Under the pieces are notes generated by a model. The model saw nothing but the letters and a program-made list of their open reading frames with translations, did not search any database and was not told the DNA's origin. The position numbers were made by a program, and so were the translations under genes. Positions 45,174 to 53,586 of a stretch of DNA of 64,000 nt are shown one piece after another; the stretch's first letter is position 1; the number at the start of each line of letters is the position of its first letter. The DNA lies in contig JAEYPO010000025.1 in NCBI GenBank assembly GCA_023410595.1, positions 62,001 to 126,000 of the forward strand, given 5' to 3'. This DNA comes from Bacillota bacterium (GTDB lineage Bacteria > Bacillota > Clostridia > Christensenellales > SZUA-584).

Positions 45174-45926
45174 ATGGATATGCGTGATATACTGCCTTTG
45201 CCGGATCTTGAGCGTTGCAGCAGCCTTCTTTGCATACAGCCGCATCCGGACGACAACGAAGTGGGCGCGGGAGCCACAATAGCAAAGCTTGCGGCGAATG
45301 GATGCAAAGTCGCGTATCTGACGGTAACGGACGGCTCTATTGGCAGCACGGACGCTTCGGCCAGCCCGGAGGCGACAGCGGCGATACGAAAGAACGAGGC
45401 TAAGGCGTCGGCGTCTTATCTTGGAGTCTCGGAATGTATATTCCTTGATATTCCCGATGGAAGCTACTCCGGCGAAAAGCAGCTGTGCAGGAGTATCGTA
45501 AGCGTTATACGCAAGCTAAAGCCGGAAATTGTATTGGCGCCCGATCCGTTCCTGCCGTACGAAGCGCATCCGGACCACCGCAGAGTTGGCATGGCTGCCG
45601 CCGAAGCGTGCCTTTTCAGCCCGTTCCCCGGCTTCAAGACAGGGGCGGACGAAGACGCAGCAGCCTGGGCCGTAGGCGGCATCGCGTTTCACAGCACGGC
45701 ATACCCCAATACATTTATCGGCGTGGACGCTACGTGGGACATGAAGCTGAAGGCTCTCTCCATGCATGAAAGCCAGTTCTCCAAAGATATGCTCGAGAGG
45801 CTCGGCATGTATTTTAGTTTCAAGGCTGCGCGGTACGCGATGGGACTGTCCTGCGAAAAGGCGGAAGCGTTCAAGGTGTTAAGCGGCGACCATCTGCATA
45901 TGAATGTCGATACGATTAATCTGTAA
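45174..45926 (+). CDS. PIG-L/LmbE family deacetylase
   Basis: This 250-residue protein belongs to the PIG-L (LmbE) zinc deacetylase family, whose members remove acetyl groups from N-acetylglucosamine-containing compounds. The first motif is QPHPDDNEVGAG, where the common HPDDE reads HPDDN with Glu one place later. The second metal histidine is in YEAHPDHRRVG. The ATG at 45174 follows GGAGG by 8 bases; longer frames start at 45132 and 45153. It is the first gene of the operon, before a GH4 glycosidase and a kinase, which points to an amino-sugar-containing substrate. Confidence 0.88.
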   Translation: MDMRDILPLPDLERCSSLLCIQPHPDDNEVGAGATIAKLAANGCKVAYLTVTDGSIGSTDASASPEATAAIRKNEAKASASYLGVSECIFLDIPDGSYSGEKQLCRSIVSVIRKLKPEIVLAPDPFLPYEAHPDHRRVGMAAAEACLFSPFPGFKTGADEDAAAWAVGGIAFHSTAYPNTFIGVDATWDMKLKALSMHESQFSKDMLERLGMYFSFKAARYAMGLSCEKAEAFKVLSGDHLHMNVDTINL

Positions 45927-45938
45927 AGGAAGTGCGTA

Positions 45939-47249
45939 ATGAAACTTACGGTTATAGGCGGCGGCAGCAGCTATACGCCTGAGCTGGCAGACGGCATAAT
46001 CAAAAACTACACAACGTTCCCCGTAACGGAGCTTGCGCTTTTGGATATAGAGGAAGGCCGGGAAAAGGCGGAAGTAATTTGCTCGCTTTTAAAGCGTATG
46101 TTTAAAAGGGCGGGACTGACAATCAACGTAAGTGTTTCGCTCGACAGACGACGCGCGCTGCATGGTACAGACTTCGTTATATCCCAGTTCAGGGTCGGGG
46201 GGCTTGCCGCCCGCTCGAATGACGAAAAGATACCCTTAAAGTACGGCGTCATCGGGCAGGAGACGACGGGGCCGGGCGGGTTTGCGAACGCCCTCCGTAC
46301 GATCCCCGAAGCGCTCGGTTTGTGCCGCGACATGCAAGACGTATGCCCCGACGCTTGGCTCATAAACTTTACGAACCCGTCCGGTATAATCACAGAAGCG
46401 ATAAACTCTCATACGGACGTTAAATGCATAGGCCTGTGCAACGTCCCTGTTAACATGGAACGCGAGATATGCAAAGCGCTTAATACGGATAAATCGCGAG
46501 TGTGTTGCATGTTTGCCGGGCTCAATCACTTAAGCTTCATAGGAAAGCTTTTCGTGGACGGACAGGACGTGCTTCTCTCCGAGGGTCTGCCGCGCATAGG
46601 GGAAAGCGTCGTCAAAAACATCGCCGGCCCCGATATACCGGCGGACATCATCGACGCGTTTCACCTTATCCCGTCGCCGTATTTAAGGTACTATTATCTT
46701 GAGCGCGACATGCTCGGCGAAGAAATGGAAAAATACAAGCAGACGGGGAAAACGCGGGCCGACGAGGTGATGGAAACGGAGGCGGTACTATTTGAAAAAT
46801 ACCGCGACGAAGCGCTGGCTGAAAAGCCGGAGGAGCTCTCGAAGCGCGGAGGCTCGCTGTATTCGGAAGCCGCCGTCGAGCTGATGAACAGCATCTGGAA
46901 CGACAGAGGGGAAATGCACGTGGTGAACACGCTAAACTGCGGCGCTGTAACGGACCTGCCGTTTGACGCGGTAGTAGAGACTAACTGCGTTATAGGCAGG
47001 CACGGAGCGACTCCGCTTGTTTACGGGCCGCTTCCGCAGCAGATAAGCGGGCTCGTGCATCATATGAAGGCGTACGAAAGGTTAACAATAGAAGCTGCCG
47101 TAAGCGGCGACGCAAAAAAGGCGGTAACAGCACTTACAAACAACCCGCTCGTGCGCGATGTAAAACTCGCAAAAGCGTTGTTTGAGGATATACTGTCGGC
47201 GAATAAGGATTATTTGGGCGCGTTTATACGGGGGCCCCAAAAAGCCTGA
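45939..47249 (+). CDS. GH4 family glycosidase (6-phospho-beta-glucosidase-like)
   Basis: This 436-residue protein is a glycoside hydrolase family 4 enzyme. These use NAD+ and a divalent metal and cleave by an oxidation-elimination route. Patterns are VIGGGSSYTPEL for NAD binding, QETTGPGGFANALRTIP, NFTNPSGI, the metal cysteine in CIGLCNVP and histidine in GLNHLSF. It most resembles the 6-phospho-beta-glucosidase group. AAAGGAAG precedes the ATG. The last residues (GPQKA) and the stop are encoded by a copy of the hairpin repeat, so the C-terminus has probably been altered by it. Confidence 0.9.
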   Translation: MKLTVIGGGSSYTPELADGIIKNYTTFPVTELALLDIEEGREKAEVICSLLKRMFKRAGLTINVSVSLDRRRALHGTDFVISQFRVGGLAARSNDEKIPLKYGVIGQETTGPGGFANALRTIPEALGLCRDMQDVCPDAWLINFTNPSGIITEAINSHTDVKCIGLCNVPVNMEREICKALNTDKSRVCCMFAGLNHLSFIGKLFVDGQDVLLSEGLPRIGESVVKNIAGPDIPADIIDAFHLIPSPYLRYYYLERDMLGEEMEKYKQTGKTRADEVMETEAVLFEKYRDEALAEKPEELSKRGGSLYSEAAVELMNSIWNDRGEMHVVNTLNCGAVTDLPFDAVVETNCVIGRHGATPLVYGPLPQQISGLVHHMKAYERLTIEAAVSGDAKKAVTALTNNPLVRDVKLAKALFEDILSANKDYLGAFIRGPQKA

Positions 47250-47260
47250 AGCTTTATGGA
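47235..47260 (+). repeat. CGTGAG-family hairpin repeat overlapping the end of the GH4 gene
   Basis: CCCCAAAAAGC and GCTTTATGG face each other around CTGAA. The repeat supplies the last codons and the stop of the glycosidase gene. It is the only copy that enters a coding region. Confidence 0.6.
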
Positions 47261-47283
47261 GCAAAAATGAAAGCTGGTGCGAT

Positions 47284-48216
47284 ATGAAATACATAGCGGG
47301 AGTGGACGGAGGCGCGTCAAAAACGCTTTGCGTCATAGGCGACGAACAGGGACGTATACTTTCTAAGGGGATATCATCCGGCTCGAGCTATCACGTAGTC
47401 GGTTTGGACGCAGCAAAGAATGCCGTTGAAATCGCTATTGGCGACGCATCGGGAGCACTTGGGATAAACAAGGAAGATATAAGCTATACCGTGCTCGGCA
47501 TGGCGAGCGCCGACCTTGAGTCCGACTTTGATGCGCTGGGTAAAGCGTTCGGGACCATACTGCCGCCCGGGAGCTTCAAGATACTTAACGACACCTGGAT
47601 AGGCCTGCGCGCGGGTATACCCGATAATTGGGGCGTTGTATCCATATGCGGCACGGGCGGCGCGTGCGCGGGAAGGAACAATGCGGGCGAAGAGGTCAGG
47701 CTCTTAAACCTAAGCTATGAACTTGGAAACTGCGGCGGCGGCACGGATATCGCGCGCATGGCTCTGCACTACGCGTTCCGTTCCAAAGAAAAGACAGGGA
47801 CCGCTACCGCGCTTGAGCGAGAGATACCAAAAGTCATGGGGCGCAAGAGCCTTGACGACTTAATTCAAACAGCGATCACCATGGACGTGAACCCCGAGGA
47901 CATATACGAGATACCGGTGCTCGTGGGCGCACTCGCGTGCGAGGGAGACGCAGTCTGCCAAGATATATTCATCCATATCGGCCACGAGATGGGGGAGATA
48001 GCGTCGGGCGTAATAAGGAGGCTGGGCATGGGGGCAGAACGGTTTGCCGTGACGCTCATAGGCAGCGTGTTCAAATCGGATTGTCCGCTGCTGCTTGACG
48101 AGTACACGACGACGGTACACCGGGCCGCGCCGTTTGCCGATATTTCCGTAGCAAACGAGCCGCCCGCATGCGGTGCTTATTACCTCGCGCTTGAAGAATA
48201 CGCGCGGTTAACGTAA
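47284..48216 (+). CDS. BadF/BadG-type ATPase, N-acetylglucosamine kinase-like
   Basis: This 310-residue protein of the BadF/BadG/BcrA/BcrD ATPase family resembles N-acetylglucosamine kinases. Phosphate-binding patterns are GVDGGASKTLCVIGD near the start, NDTWIGLRAG and CGTGGACAGRN. The ATG at 47284 starts the conserved domain; the frame extends upstream into the glycosidase gene without a ribosome site. As the last gene of the operon it would phosphorylate the imported or released sugar, supplying phosphate that the symporter does not add. Substrate is inferred from family and context. Confidence 0.85.
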   Translation: MKYIAGVDGGASKTLCVIGDEQGRILSKGISSGSSYHVVGLDAAKNAVEIAIGDASGALGINKEDISYTVLGMASADLESDFDALGKAFGTILPPGSFKILNDTWIGLRAGIPDNWGVVSICGTGGACAGRNNAGEEVRLLNLSYELGNCGGGTDIARMALHYAFRSKEKTGTATALEREIPKVMGRKSLDDLIQTAITMDVNPEDIYEIPVLVGALACEGDAVCQDIFIHIGHEMGEIASGVIRRLGMGAERFAVTLIGSVFKSDCPLLLDEYTTTVHRAAPFADISVANEPPACGAYYLALEEYARLT

Positions 48217-48287
48217 CGTGTCGAAAGTCCAGTTGTTAGCGGCGGCGCGCTCAGCCAAAAAGATATCGGCTATATGAATAGTACTTG

Positions 48288-48325
48288 AATACCCCTTTGC
48301 ATGGTAACGGAGGGGGTATTTTTAT
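48288..48325 (+). terminator. Terminator after the kinase gene
   Basis: AATACCCC (48288-48295) pairs with GGGGTATT (48313-48320) and runs into a T stretch. It ends the deacetylase operon. Confidence 0.85.
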
Positions 48326-48327
48326 CA

Positions 48328-48355
48328 CTCCGGCAAGTCGTGAGGCTTGATGGAG
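48328..48355 (+). repeat. CGTGAG-type hairpin repeat with CTCC/GGAG ends
   Basis: CTCCGGCAAG, loop TCGTGAGG, then CTTGATGGAG. The outer pair changed from CCCC/GGGG to CTCC/GGAG on both sides, keeping the pairing. Two inner positions are mismatched. Downstream reads CGATAAAAT, like other copies. Confidence 0.85.
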
Positions 48356-48404
48356 CGATAAAATTAGGTAATGTTTTCTCAAGCATTGTTGGCCTGCATA
48401 ATAT

Positions 48405-48563
48405 TTTTTGGCACTGCTGTATCCCGTAAGCCTGCCGCTTCTTGTTTTTATAATGTTTTCGCTTTGCCAGTACATTGTTTGCAGTGTTGTTTCCGGCGTC
48501 ATACAGAAGCGCATCATACAGCTGTTCTATACAGAAAGTGAAGAGGGCTCATCAAGGCCATAA
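48405..48563 (+). pseudogene. Possible relic of a sugar ABC permease C-terminus
   Basis: Within the 532-base gap before the arabinose genes, a frame of 52 codons reads FLALLYPVSLPLLVFIMFSL and then CQYIVCSVVSGVIQKR. This resembles the last membrane helix and QKYIVKGLTAGAVKG-like tail of MalG/AraQ-type permeases. A stop lies directly upstream in frame and no start is present. It would fit a lost arabinose or maltose-type importer. The rest of the gap holds a terminator, a hairpin repeat and an AT-rich stretch without a clear promoter. Confidence 0.4.
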
Positions 48564-48748
48564 CATTTTCGTGCGTTGCAAAAAGGTTTTTTATTATACT
48601 ATGAAGAATTAATAAAATATTGTAAGAAAATCGTAAAAAAGGGCATATAGAATTGGAATAGACAGTGGTACACTATGTATGGGCACAGCTTTATATCACT
48701 TTTTCACGTTAACAAAACATCAGATTGTCGATTTGGAGGATAACAGGC

Positions 48749-50341
48749 ATGCGGCAAAACGAAAAATGTATCAACATCAATGAAACATATCTTGGCATTG
48801 AATTGGGCTCAACCCGCATAAAGGCTGTGCTGATTGGCAAGGAGCATAAGCCGGTTGCGTCCGGCAGCCACACATGGGAGAACCGTCTCGAAAACGGCCT
48901 GTGGACATACTCCCTTGAAGATATCTGGGAAGGAATCCGCGGCTGCTACGCAAACCTTGTTAAGGACGTGTATGAAAAATACGGCGTAATGCTAAAGACC
49001 GTGGGTGCGTTAGGCATATCTGCAATGATGCACGGGTATATGGCATTTGACAGCGACGGCCGGCTGCTTGTGCCTTTCCGCACATGGCGCAATACGAATA
49101 CGGAGGAGGCTGCCGGGCTGCTGACTGAAAAGTTCGGTTTCAACATACCGCAGCGCTGGAGCATATCGCACCTGTATCAGGTTATACTGAACGGCGAGAA
49201 GCACGTAAGCGAGGTTGATTATCTTACCACGCTCTCGGGCTATATACACTGGCAGCTTACAGGGGAAAGGGTGCTCGGCGTGGGCGACGCGTCAGGCATG
49301 TTCCCTATAGACGATGCAACAAGACAATATGACGCAAATATGATTGAGCAGTTTGACGCGCTGGTTGCGGACAGAGGTTTCAATTGGAAAGTTTCGGATA
49401 TATTGCCGAAGGTGCTGTCCGCCGGTGAAAGCGCCGGGGTACTCACCCGGGAAGGCGCAAAGCTGCTCGACCCGTCAGGCACGCTGCAGGCGGGAATACC
49501 GATGTGCCCTCCCGAGGGCGACGCGGGCACGGGAATGGTCGCGACTAACAGCGTGCGCTCCCGTACAGGTAACGTCAGCGCGGGCACGAGCGTGTTTCTG
49601 ATGGCGGTGCTCGAAAAGCCGCTGTCAAAAGTATATCAGGAGATAGACATGGTCACCACGCCGTCCGGAGAACCTGTGGCGATGGTACACTGCAACAACT
49701 TCCTCGGAGATATTGACGCATGGGTAAGGCTGCTCGGCGACGCCGCCAAGGCGCTGGGAGCCGAATTTGATACGAACAAACTTTACGGCACGCTTTATAG
49801 TCTCGCTCTTGAAGGCGATGCCGACTGCGGCGGCCTTATAAGCTTTAACTACCTCTCCGGCGAACCTATAACACGGCTTGTTACCGGGCGGCCGCTGTTC
49901 ATGCGCGCGCCGGACTCAAAGCTCGACCTGCCCAATTTTATGCGGGCTCAGCTTTATTCCGCCTGCGCCACGCTGAAGATAGGCATGGAAATACTGTTTG
50001 AGGAACGCGTCAAGCTCGATTCTATTACCGGCCACGGTGGCTTTTTCAAGGTGCCCGAGGTAGGCCAGCGCGTAATGGCCGCGGCGCTTGGCGCTCCGGT
50101 AACAGTTATGGCGACCGCCAGTGAAGGCGGGCCGTGGGGCATAGCGATACTTGCGGCGTATATGAAGAACAAACAGGGGGAATCGCTTGCCGATTATCTT
50201 TCAAACAGTGTGTTCGGCGGCGCCGAATGCGTGACATTAGAGCCGGGTGAATCCGACAAAGCGGGATATGCAAAGTTTATTGAGCGGTATAAAGCGGACC
50301 TTGCCGTTGAACGGATTGCGGCTGAGGTATCGAGTGTTTAA
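48749..50341 (+). CDS. FGGY family carbohydrate kinase, probable L-ribulokinase
   Basis: This 530-residue kinase of the FGGY family has the N-terminal ATP fold (YLGIELGSTRIKAVLI), the substrate region MMHGYMAFDSDG and the second phosphate motif NVSAGTSVFLM. It is followed by araA and araD, so it very probably phosphorylates L-ribulose, although it does not look like classical AraB and would be a non-orthologous replacement. GGAGG lies 9 bases before the ATG at 48749. Xylulokinase activity is the main alternative. The araA gene follows after 34 bases. Confidence 0.85.
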   Translation: MRQNEKCININETYLGIELGSTRIKAVLIGKEHKPVASGSHTWENRLENGLWTYSLEDIWEGIRGCYANLVKDVYEKYGVMLKTVGALGISAMMHGYMAFDSDGRLLVPFRTWRNTNTEEAAGLLTEKFGFNIPQRWSISHLYQVILNGEKHVSEVDYLTTLSGYIHWQLTGERVLGVGDASGMFPIDDATRQYDANMIEQFDALVADRGFNWKVSDILPKVLSAGESAGVLTREGAKLLDPSGTLQAGIPMCPPEGDAGTGMVATNSVRSRTGNVSAGTSVFLMAVLEKPLSKVYQEIDMVTTPSGEPVAMVHCNNFLGDIDAWVRLLGDAAKALGAEFDTNKLYGTLYSLALEGDADCGGLISFNYLSGEPITRLVTGRPLFMRAPDSKLDLPNFMRAQLYSACATLKIGMEILFEERVKLDSITGHGGFFKVPEVGQRVMAAALGAPVTVMATASEGGPWGIAILAAYMKNKQGESLADYLSNSVFGGAECVTLEPGESDKAGYAKFIERYKADLAVERIAAEVSSV

Positions 50342-50375
50342 ATAGCGCGTCAGCAAAGAATGGAGGGGACGAGCC

Positions 50376-51839
50376 ATGGCATATAAGTTCTGGTTTATAG
50401 TCGGAAGTCAGCATCTGTACGGCCCGGAGGTGCTCAGGGAAGCAGCCGGGCATGCAGAGATGATGGCAAAGGGATTCAACGCTGATAACAGCATACCGTT
50501 TGAAATGCTGTTTAAAGGCGTCGTCACCACGCCTGATGAGATAAAGGACGCCTGCATAGCCGCGAACGGCGATGCGGAGTGCGCAGGCGTTATTACGTGG
50601 ATGCACACGTTCTCGCCAAGCAAGATGTGGATAGGGGGGTTAACGGTACTCGATAAGCCGTATCTGCATCTCAATACTCAGTTTAACAGAGATATTCCAT
50701 TCGATACCATAGACATGAATTTTATGAACACAAACCAATCGGCGCACGGCGACAGGGAACATGGTTTCATAACCGCAAGGCTGCGCATGAAGAGGAAGGT
50801 CATCTGCGGATTCTGGGAAGACGAAATGTTCCGAAGCCGCATCGGGGGCTGGATGAGGAGTGCTGTGGGAGCGATGTTCAGCAGGAGCCTTAAGGTAATG
50901 CGCCTCGGCGACAACATGAGGTATGTCGCCGTTACCGAAGGCGACAAAGTGCAGGCCGAGAAGGACTTAGGATGGAGCGTAAATACGTACGGCGTGGGCG
51001 GGCTCGCGGAAAACGTCGGTGCGGTAACAGAACATGAAATTTCTCAAAAGGTTGATGAATATAAGGCAAAATACGAGTTTAATACGGAAAACACAGATGC
51101 CGTCCGGTACCAGGCGAGGCTTGAGATAGCTATAGAAAACATGCTCGCTGAAGGCGGATTCGGCGCGTATACCGACACGTTTGAGGATCTTTACGGCCTT
51201 GAGCAGCTTCCCGGCCTCGCGTCGCAGAACCTTATGGCCAAAGGATACGGCTTCGGAGCGGAAGGAGACTGGAAGACCGCGGCCTTGGGCTCCATTATGG
51301 GTGTGATGTCCCAGGGGCTTGGCAAGGGCTTTTCGTTCATAGAGGACTATACATACCACTTTGAGCGGGGCAGCGAGGCGGTGCTGGGCGCGCATATGCT
51401 GGAGGTATCGCCCGCGATCGCGGACGGCAGGCCAAAGATAGAGGTGCAACCGCTCGGCATAGGCGGAAAAGGCGACCCCGCGCGGCTTGTCTTTAAAGGC
51501 AAAGAGGGCGGAGCGATACTTGCCACTATAGTCGACATGGGCGGGCGGTTCAGGATGATAGCTCATGATATACAGGCAATAAAGCCGATGAAAGACATGC
51601 CTAACCTGCCCGTGGCGAGCGTAATGTGGCGGCCCGCGCCCGATATGATAACGGGCAACGAGGCATGGATACTATGCGGAGGCATGCACCACAGCATGAT
51701 ATCGTATGACCTTACGGCCGAGCATATGCGTGATTTCGCGGAGATTATGGGCATAGAGTTCATACATATAAACAAGCATACAACTATACCGGAACTGCGA
51801 GACATGCTCGCTCTGGGTGATATAGTCTGGGGAAGATAG
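50376..51839 (+). CDS. araA: L-arabinose isomerase
   Basis: This 487-residue protein matches L-arabinose isomerase, which converts L-arabinose to L-ribulose with a manganese ion. Family patterns are FWFIVGSQHLYGPE at the start, GVITWMHTFSPSKMWIGGL, HLNTQFNRDIPFDTIDMNFM, TYHFERG and GGMHHSMIS. Metal ligands are Glu and His residues in these stretches. GGAGGGG precedes the ATG. It is the middle gene of a kinase / araA / araD operon in the cytoplasmic arabinose pathway. Confidence 0.97.
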   Translation: MAYKFWFIVGSQHLYGPEVLREAAGHAEMMAKGFNADNSIPFEMLFKGVVTTPDEIKDACIAANGDAECAGVITWMHTFSPSKMWIGGLTVLDKPYLHLNTQFNRDIPFDTIDMNFMNTNQSAHGDREHGFITARLRMKRKVICGFWEDEMFRSRIGGWMRSAVGAMFSRSLKVMRLGDNMRYVAVTEGDKVQAEKDLGWSVNTYGVGGLAENVGAVTEHEISQKVDEYKAKYEFNTENTDAVRYQARLEIAIENMLAEGGFGAYTDTFEDLYGLEQLPGLASQNLMAKGYGFGAEGDWKTAALGSIMGVMSQGLGKGFSFIEDYTYHFERGSEAVLGAHMLEVSPAIADGRPKIEVQPLGIGGKGDPARLVFKGKEGGAILATIVDMGGRFRMIAHDIQAIKPMKDMPNLPVASVMWRPAPDMITGNEAWILCGGMHHSMISYDLTAEHMRDFAEIMGIEFIHINKHTTIPELRDMLALGDIVWGR

Positions 51840-51848
51840 GGTGAAAAT

Positions 51849-52547
51849 ATGCTGGAGAACGTTAAGAAGGAAGTGCTGCGGGCAAACCTTGAACTTGTAA
51901 ATCGCGGCTTAGTGTTGTTTACATGGGGCAATGTGAGCGTACTCGACGAGGAAACGGGGCTCGTTGTAATAAAGCCGAGCGGCGTGGCGTATGAAAAAAT
52001 GACCGAAAAGGACATGGTAGTGGTCGGCCTAGACGGCAGGGTAGTGGAGGGAACGTATAACCCTTCGTCGGACACGCCCACGCATATAGAGCTTTACAAG
52101 GCGTTTTCGGGGGTTCGCTCGGTTGTGCATACGCACTCGAAGTGGGCGACGAGCTGGGCGCAGGCGAAAAGCAGCATCCCTGCGCTGGGCACGACGCATG
52201 CGGATAATTTTTTCGGGGACATACCCTGCACGAGAGCGTTGACGGACGAGGAAATACGAGGAGAATATGAAAAAAACACCGGGCTTGTCATAGCCGAAAC
52301 GTTCAGGGAGAAAGCAATCGATCCGCTTCAGATGGGGGCGGTTTTGGTAGCCAATCACGGGCCGTTCGCGTGGGGAGCTACCTATGGCAAGGCCTTAGAG
52401 AACGCATCTGTTATGGAATATGCCGCCGAGATGGCGTATATTACGACGCGGCTAAGGCCTGAGGCATCTATGCCGAAAACGCTGCTACAAAAGCACTTTC
52501 TGCGTAAGCATGGCAAGAGCGCTTACTACGGACAGAAGGATTCCTGA
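51849..52547 (+). CDS. araD: L-ribulose-5-phosphate 4-epimerase
   Basis: This 232-residue class II aldolase-fold enzyme matches L-ribulose-5-phosphate 4-epimerase, which yields D-xylulose 5-phosphate for the pentose phosphate pathway. Patterns are TWGNVSVLDEETGLVVIKPSGV, SSDTPTHIELYKAF, the zinc histidines in VVHTHSKWATSWAQ and VLVANHGPFAWG. It follows araA by 9 bases and ends the operon. Length is normal for the family. Confidence 0.96.
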   Translation: MLENVKKEVLRANLELVNRGLVLFTWGNVSVLDEETGLVVIKPSGVAYEKMTEKDMVVVGLDGRVVEGTYNPSSDTPTHIELYKAFSGVRSVVHTHSKWATSWAQAKSSIPALGTTHADNFFGDIPCTRALTDEEIRGEYEKNTGLVIAETFREKAIDPLQMGAVLVANHGPFAWGATYGKALENASVMEYAAEMAYITTRLRPEASMPKTLLQKHFLRKHGKSAYYGQKDS

Positions 52548-52578
52548 GAGAGGTCGACAAAAGCGGTATAAATAAGCA

Positions 52579-52606
52579 CCCCAAAAAGCTTCACGACTTT
52601 TTGGGG
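52579..52606 (-). repeat. CGTGAG-type hairpin repeat, reversed copy
   Basis: CCCCAAAAAG and CTTTTTGGGG form a perfect 10-bp stem. The loop CTTCACGA is the complement of TCGTGAAG, so this copy points leftward. It lies 31 bases after araD. Confidence 0.9.
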
Positions 52607-52616
52607 ACTCCGATAT

Positions 52617-52650
52617 AAAGAGCTGTGACGCTTAGGTCTCAGCTTTTTTA
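52617..52650 (+). terminator. Terminator of the arabinose operon
   Basis: AGCTG and CAGCT, with an inner GAC/GTC pair, form a hairpin followed by six T (52644-52649). It lies directly upstream of the regulator promoter. Confidence 0.8.
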
Positions 52651-52653
52651 TTG

Positions 52654-52682
52654 TTTACATTTCCGAAATCTTGTAATATAAT
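52654..52682 (+). promoter_or_regulatory. Promoter of the GntR/FCD regulator gene
   Basis: TTTACA (52654-52659) and TATAAT (52677-52682) are exactly 17 bases apart. The operator at 52687 covers the predicted start of transcription. Confidence 0.85.
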
Positions 52683-52686
52683 ACTA

Positions 52687-52703
52687 TCGTGGTAATACCA
52701 CGA
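52687..52703. promoter_or_regulatory. GntR-type operator, perfect 17-base palindrome
   Basis: TCGTGGTA and TACCACGA flank a central A. The GTGGT-N-ACCAC-like core is typical of FadR/FCD-group GntR sites. It overlaps the start point of the regulator promoter, so the regulator probably represses itself. Confidence 0.85.
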
Positions 52704-52744
52704 CCCTGAATACCATTCCTGATAACAAATAAAGGAATACTTTC

Positions 52745-53455
52745 ATGGCAAAAGAAAAAAGCAGGCAAAGCGCTAAACAGCGTTTCATATCATTTATCGA
52801 GCAGAAAATACTTTCAGGAGAGCTGGCAGTGGGGCAGAAGCTGCCGCCCGAACGAGAGCTTGCGCTGCACTCTGGCATATCCCGCGTCACGGTGCATGCC
52901 GCGCTTGTTGAATTGGCTACAAAAAACGTACTTCATATCGTTCCGAGGCAGGGCACATTTGTCAGCGACTTTAAGAAGGAAGGCACGCTCGAGCTTTATG
53001 ACGCTCTCATTAAATATACGGGCAGAATAGACGGCGGTCTTCTTAATAGCCTTATAGAGTTTCGCGAGATAATTGAGACGGCGGCTGCCGAAATGGCTGC
53101 CGAGCGGCATATGCCGCAGGATATAGAAGACCTTAAGGGATTACTGCTTCGCGAACAAGCCGCGCAAACAGCGGACGAAGCGGCAATGCTCGACTTTGCC
53201 ATGCATCTTGAGATAACAAAGGCCGCGGGGAATATAGTGCTGCCTATGGCGATACGTTCAATCGAAGCCATGTATATGTCGCTTGTAAAAACGTTTTACG
53301 AGGTTAATAAGGACCGCGCGTCGGTATATGCGTTTCACCAACAGCTTATAGCTGCAATAGAAAGCGGCGACGCGCCCAACGCGCGGCGCATTATGAAGAC
53401 GATGCTCTTTGAGGGCGGCGAGGCGCTCAGGCATCATTACGACACGCTTAAGTAA
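52745..53455 (+). CDS. GntR family regulator, FadR/FCD subgroup
   Basis: This 236-residue regulator has a winged helix at about residues 10-75 (KLPPERELALHSGISRVTVHAALVELATK and RQGTFVSD) and an FCD effector domain after residue 90. Likely metal-binding residues lie in DFAMHLEITKAAGN and YAFHQQLIAAIESGD. FCD regulators often sense organic acids, including sugar acids. A perfect operator overlaps its own promoter. It is upstream of the glycyl radical enzyme gene on the same strand, separated by 131 bases and a hairpin repeat, and is the best candidate to control that operon. Confidence 0.92.
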   Translation: MAKEKSRQSAKQRFISFIEQKILSGELAVGQKLPPERELALHSGISRVTVHAALVELATKNVLHIVPRQGTFVSDFKKEGTLELYDALIKYTGRIDGGLLNSLIEFREIIETAAAEMAAERHMPQDIEDLKGLLLREQAAQTADEAAMLDFAMHLEITKAAGNIVLPMAIRSIEAMYMSLVKTFYEVNKDRASVYAFHQQLIAAIESGDAPNARRIMKTMLFEGGEALRHHYDTLK

Positions 53456-53509
53456 CCAAAGTTATAAGAATTTCATTTTTGCGGCGGCGCCGCGTAAACA
53501 TACAAGGCT

Positions 53510-53537
53510 CCCAAAAAAGTATTGAGACTTTTTTGGG
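53510..53537 (+). repeat. CGTGAG-family hairpin repeat, A/T-stem version
   Basis: CCCAAAAAAGT and ACTTTTTTGGG form a perfect 11-bp stem around ATTGAG. The middle of the stem is A/T where the archetype has G/C, with both sides changed together. It lies between the regulator and the glycyl radical enzyme genes. Confidence 0.85.
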
Positions 53538-53586
53538 GTTATTCTTATGGGTTTAGGACATCTAAAAACGAATAAGGAGGCTTAAA

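Noticed and set aside
48251..48517. A leftward frame of 88 codons in the gap before the arabinose genes.
   Set aside because: It runs through the terminator and hairpin repeat, and the opposite strand gives a better explanation as a permease relic.
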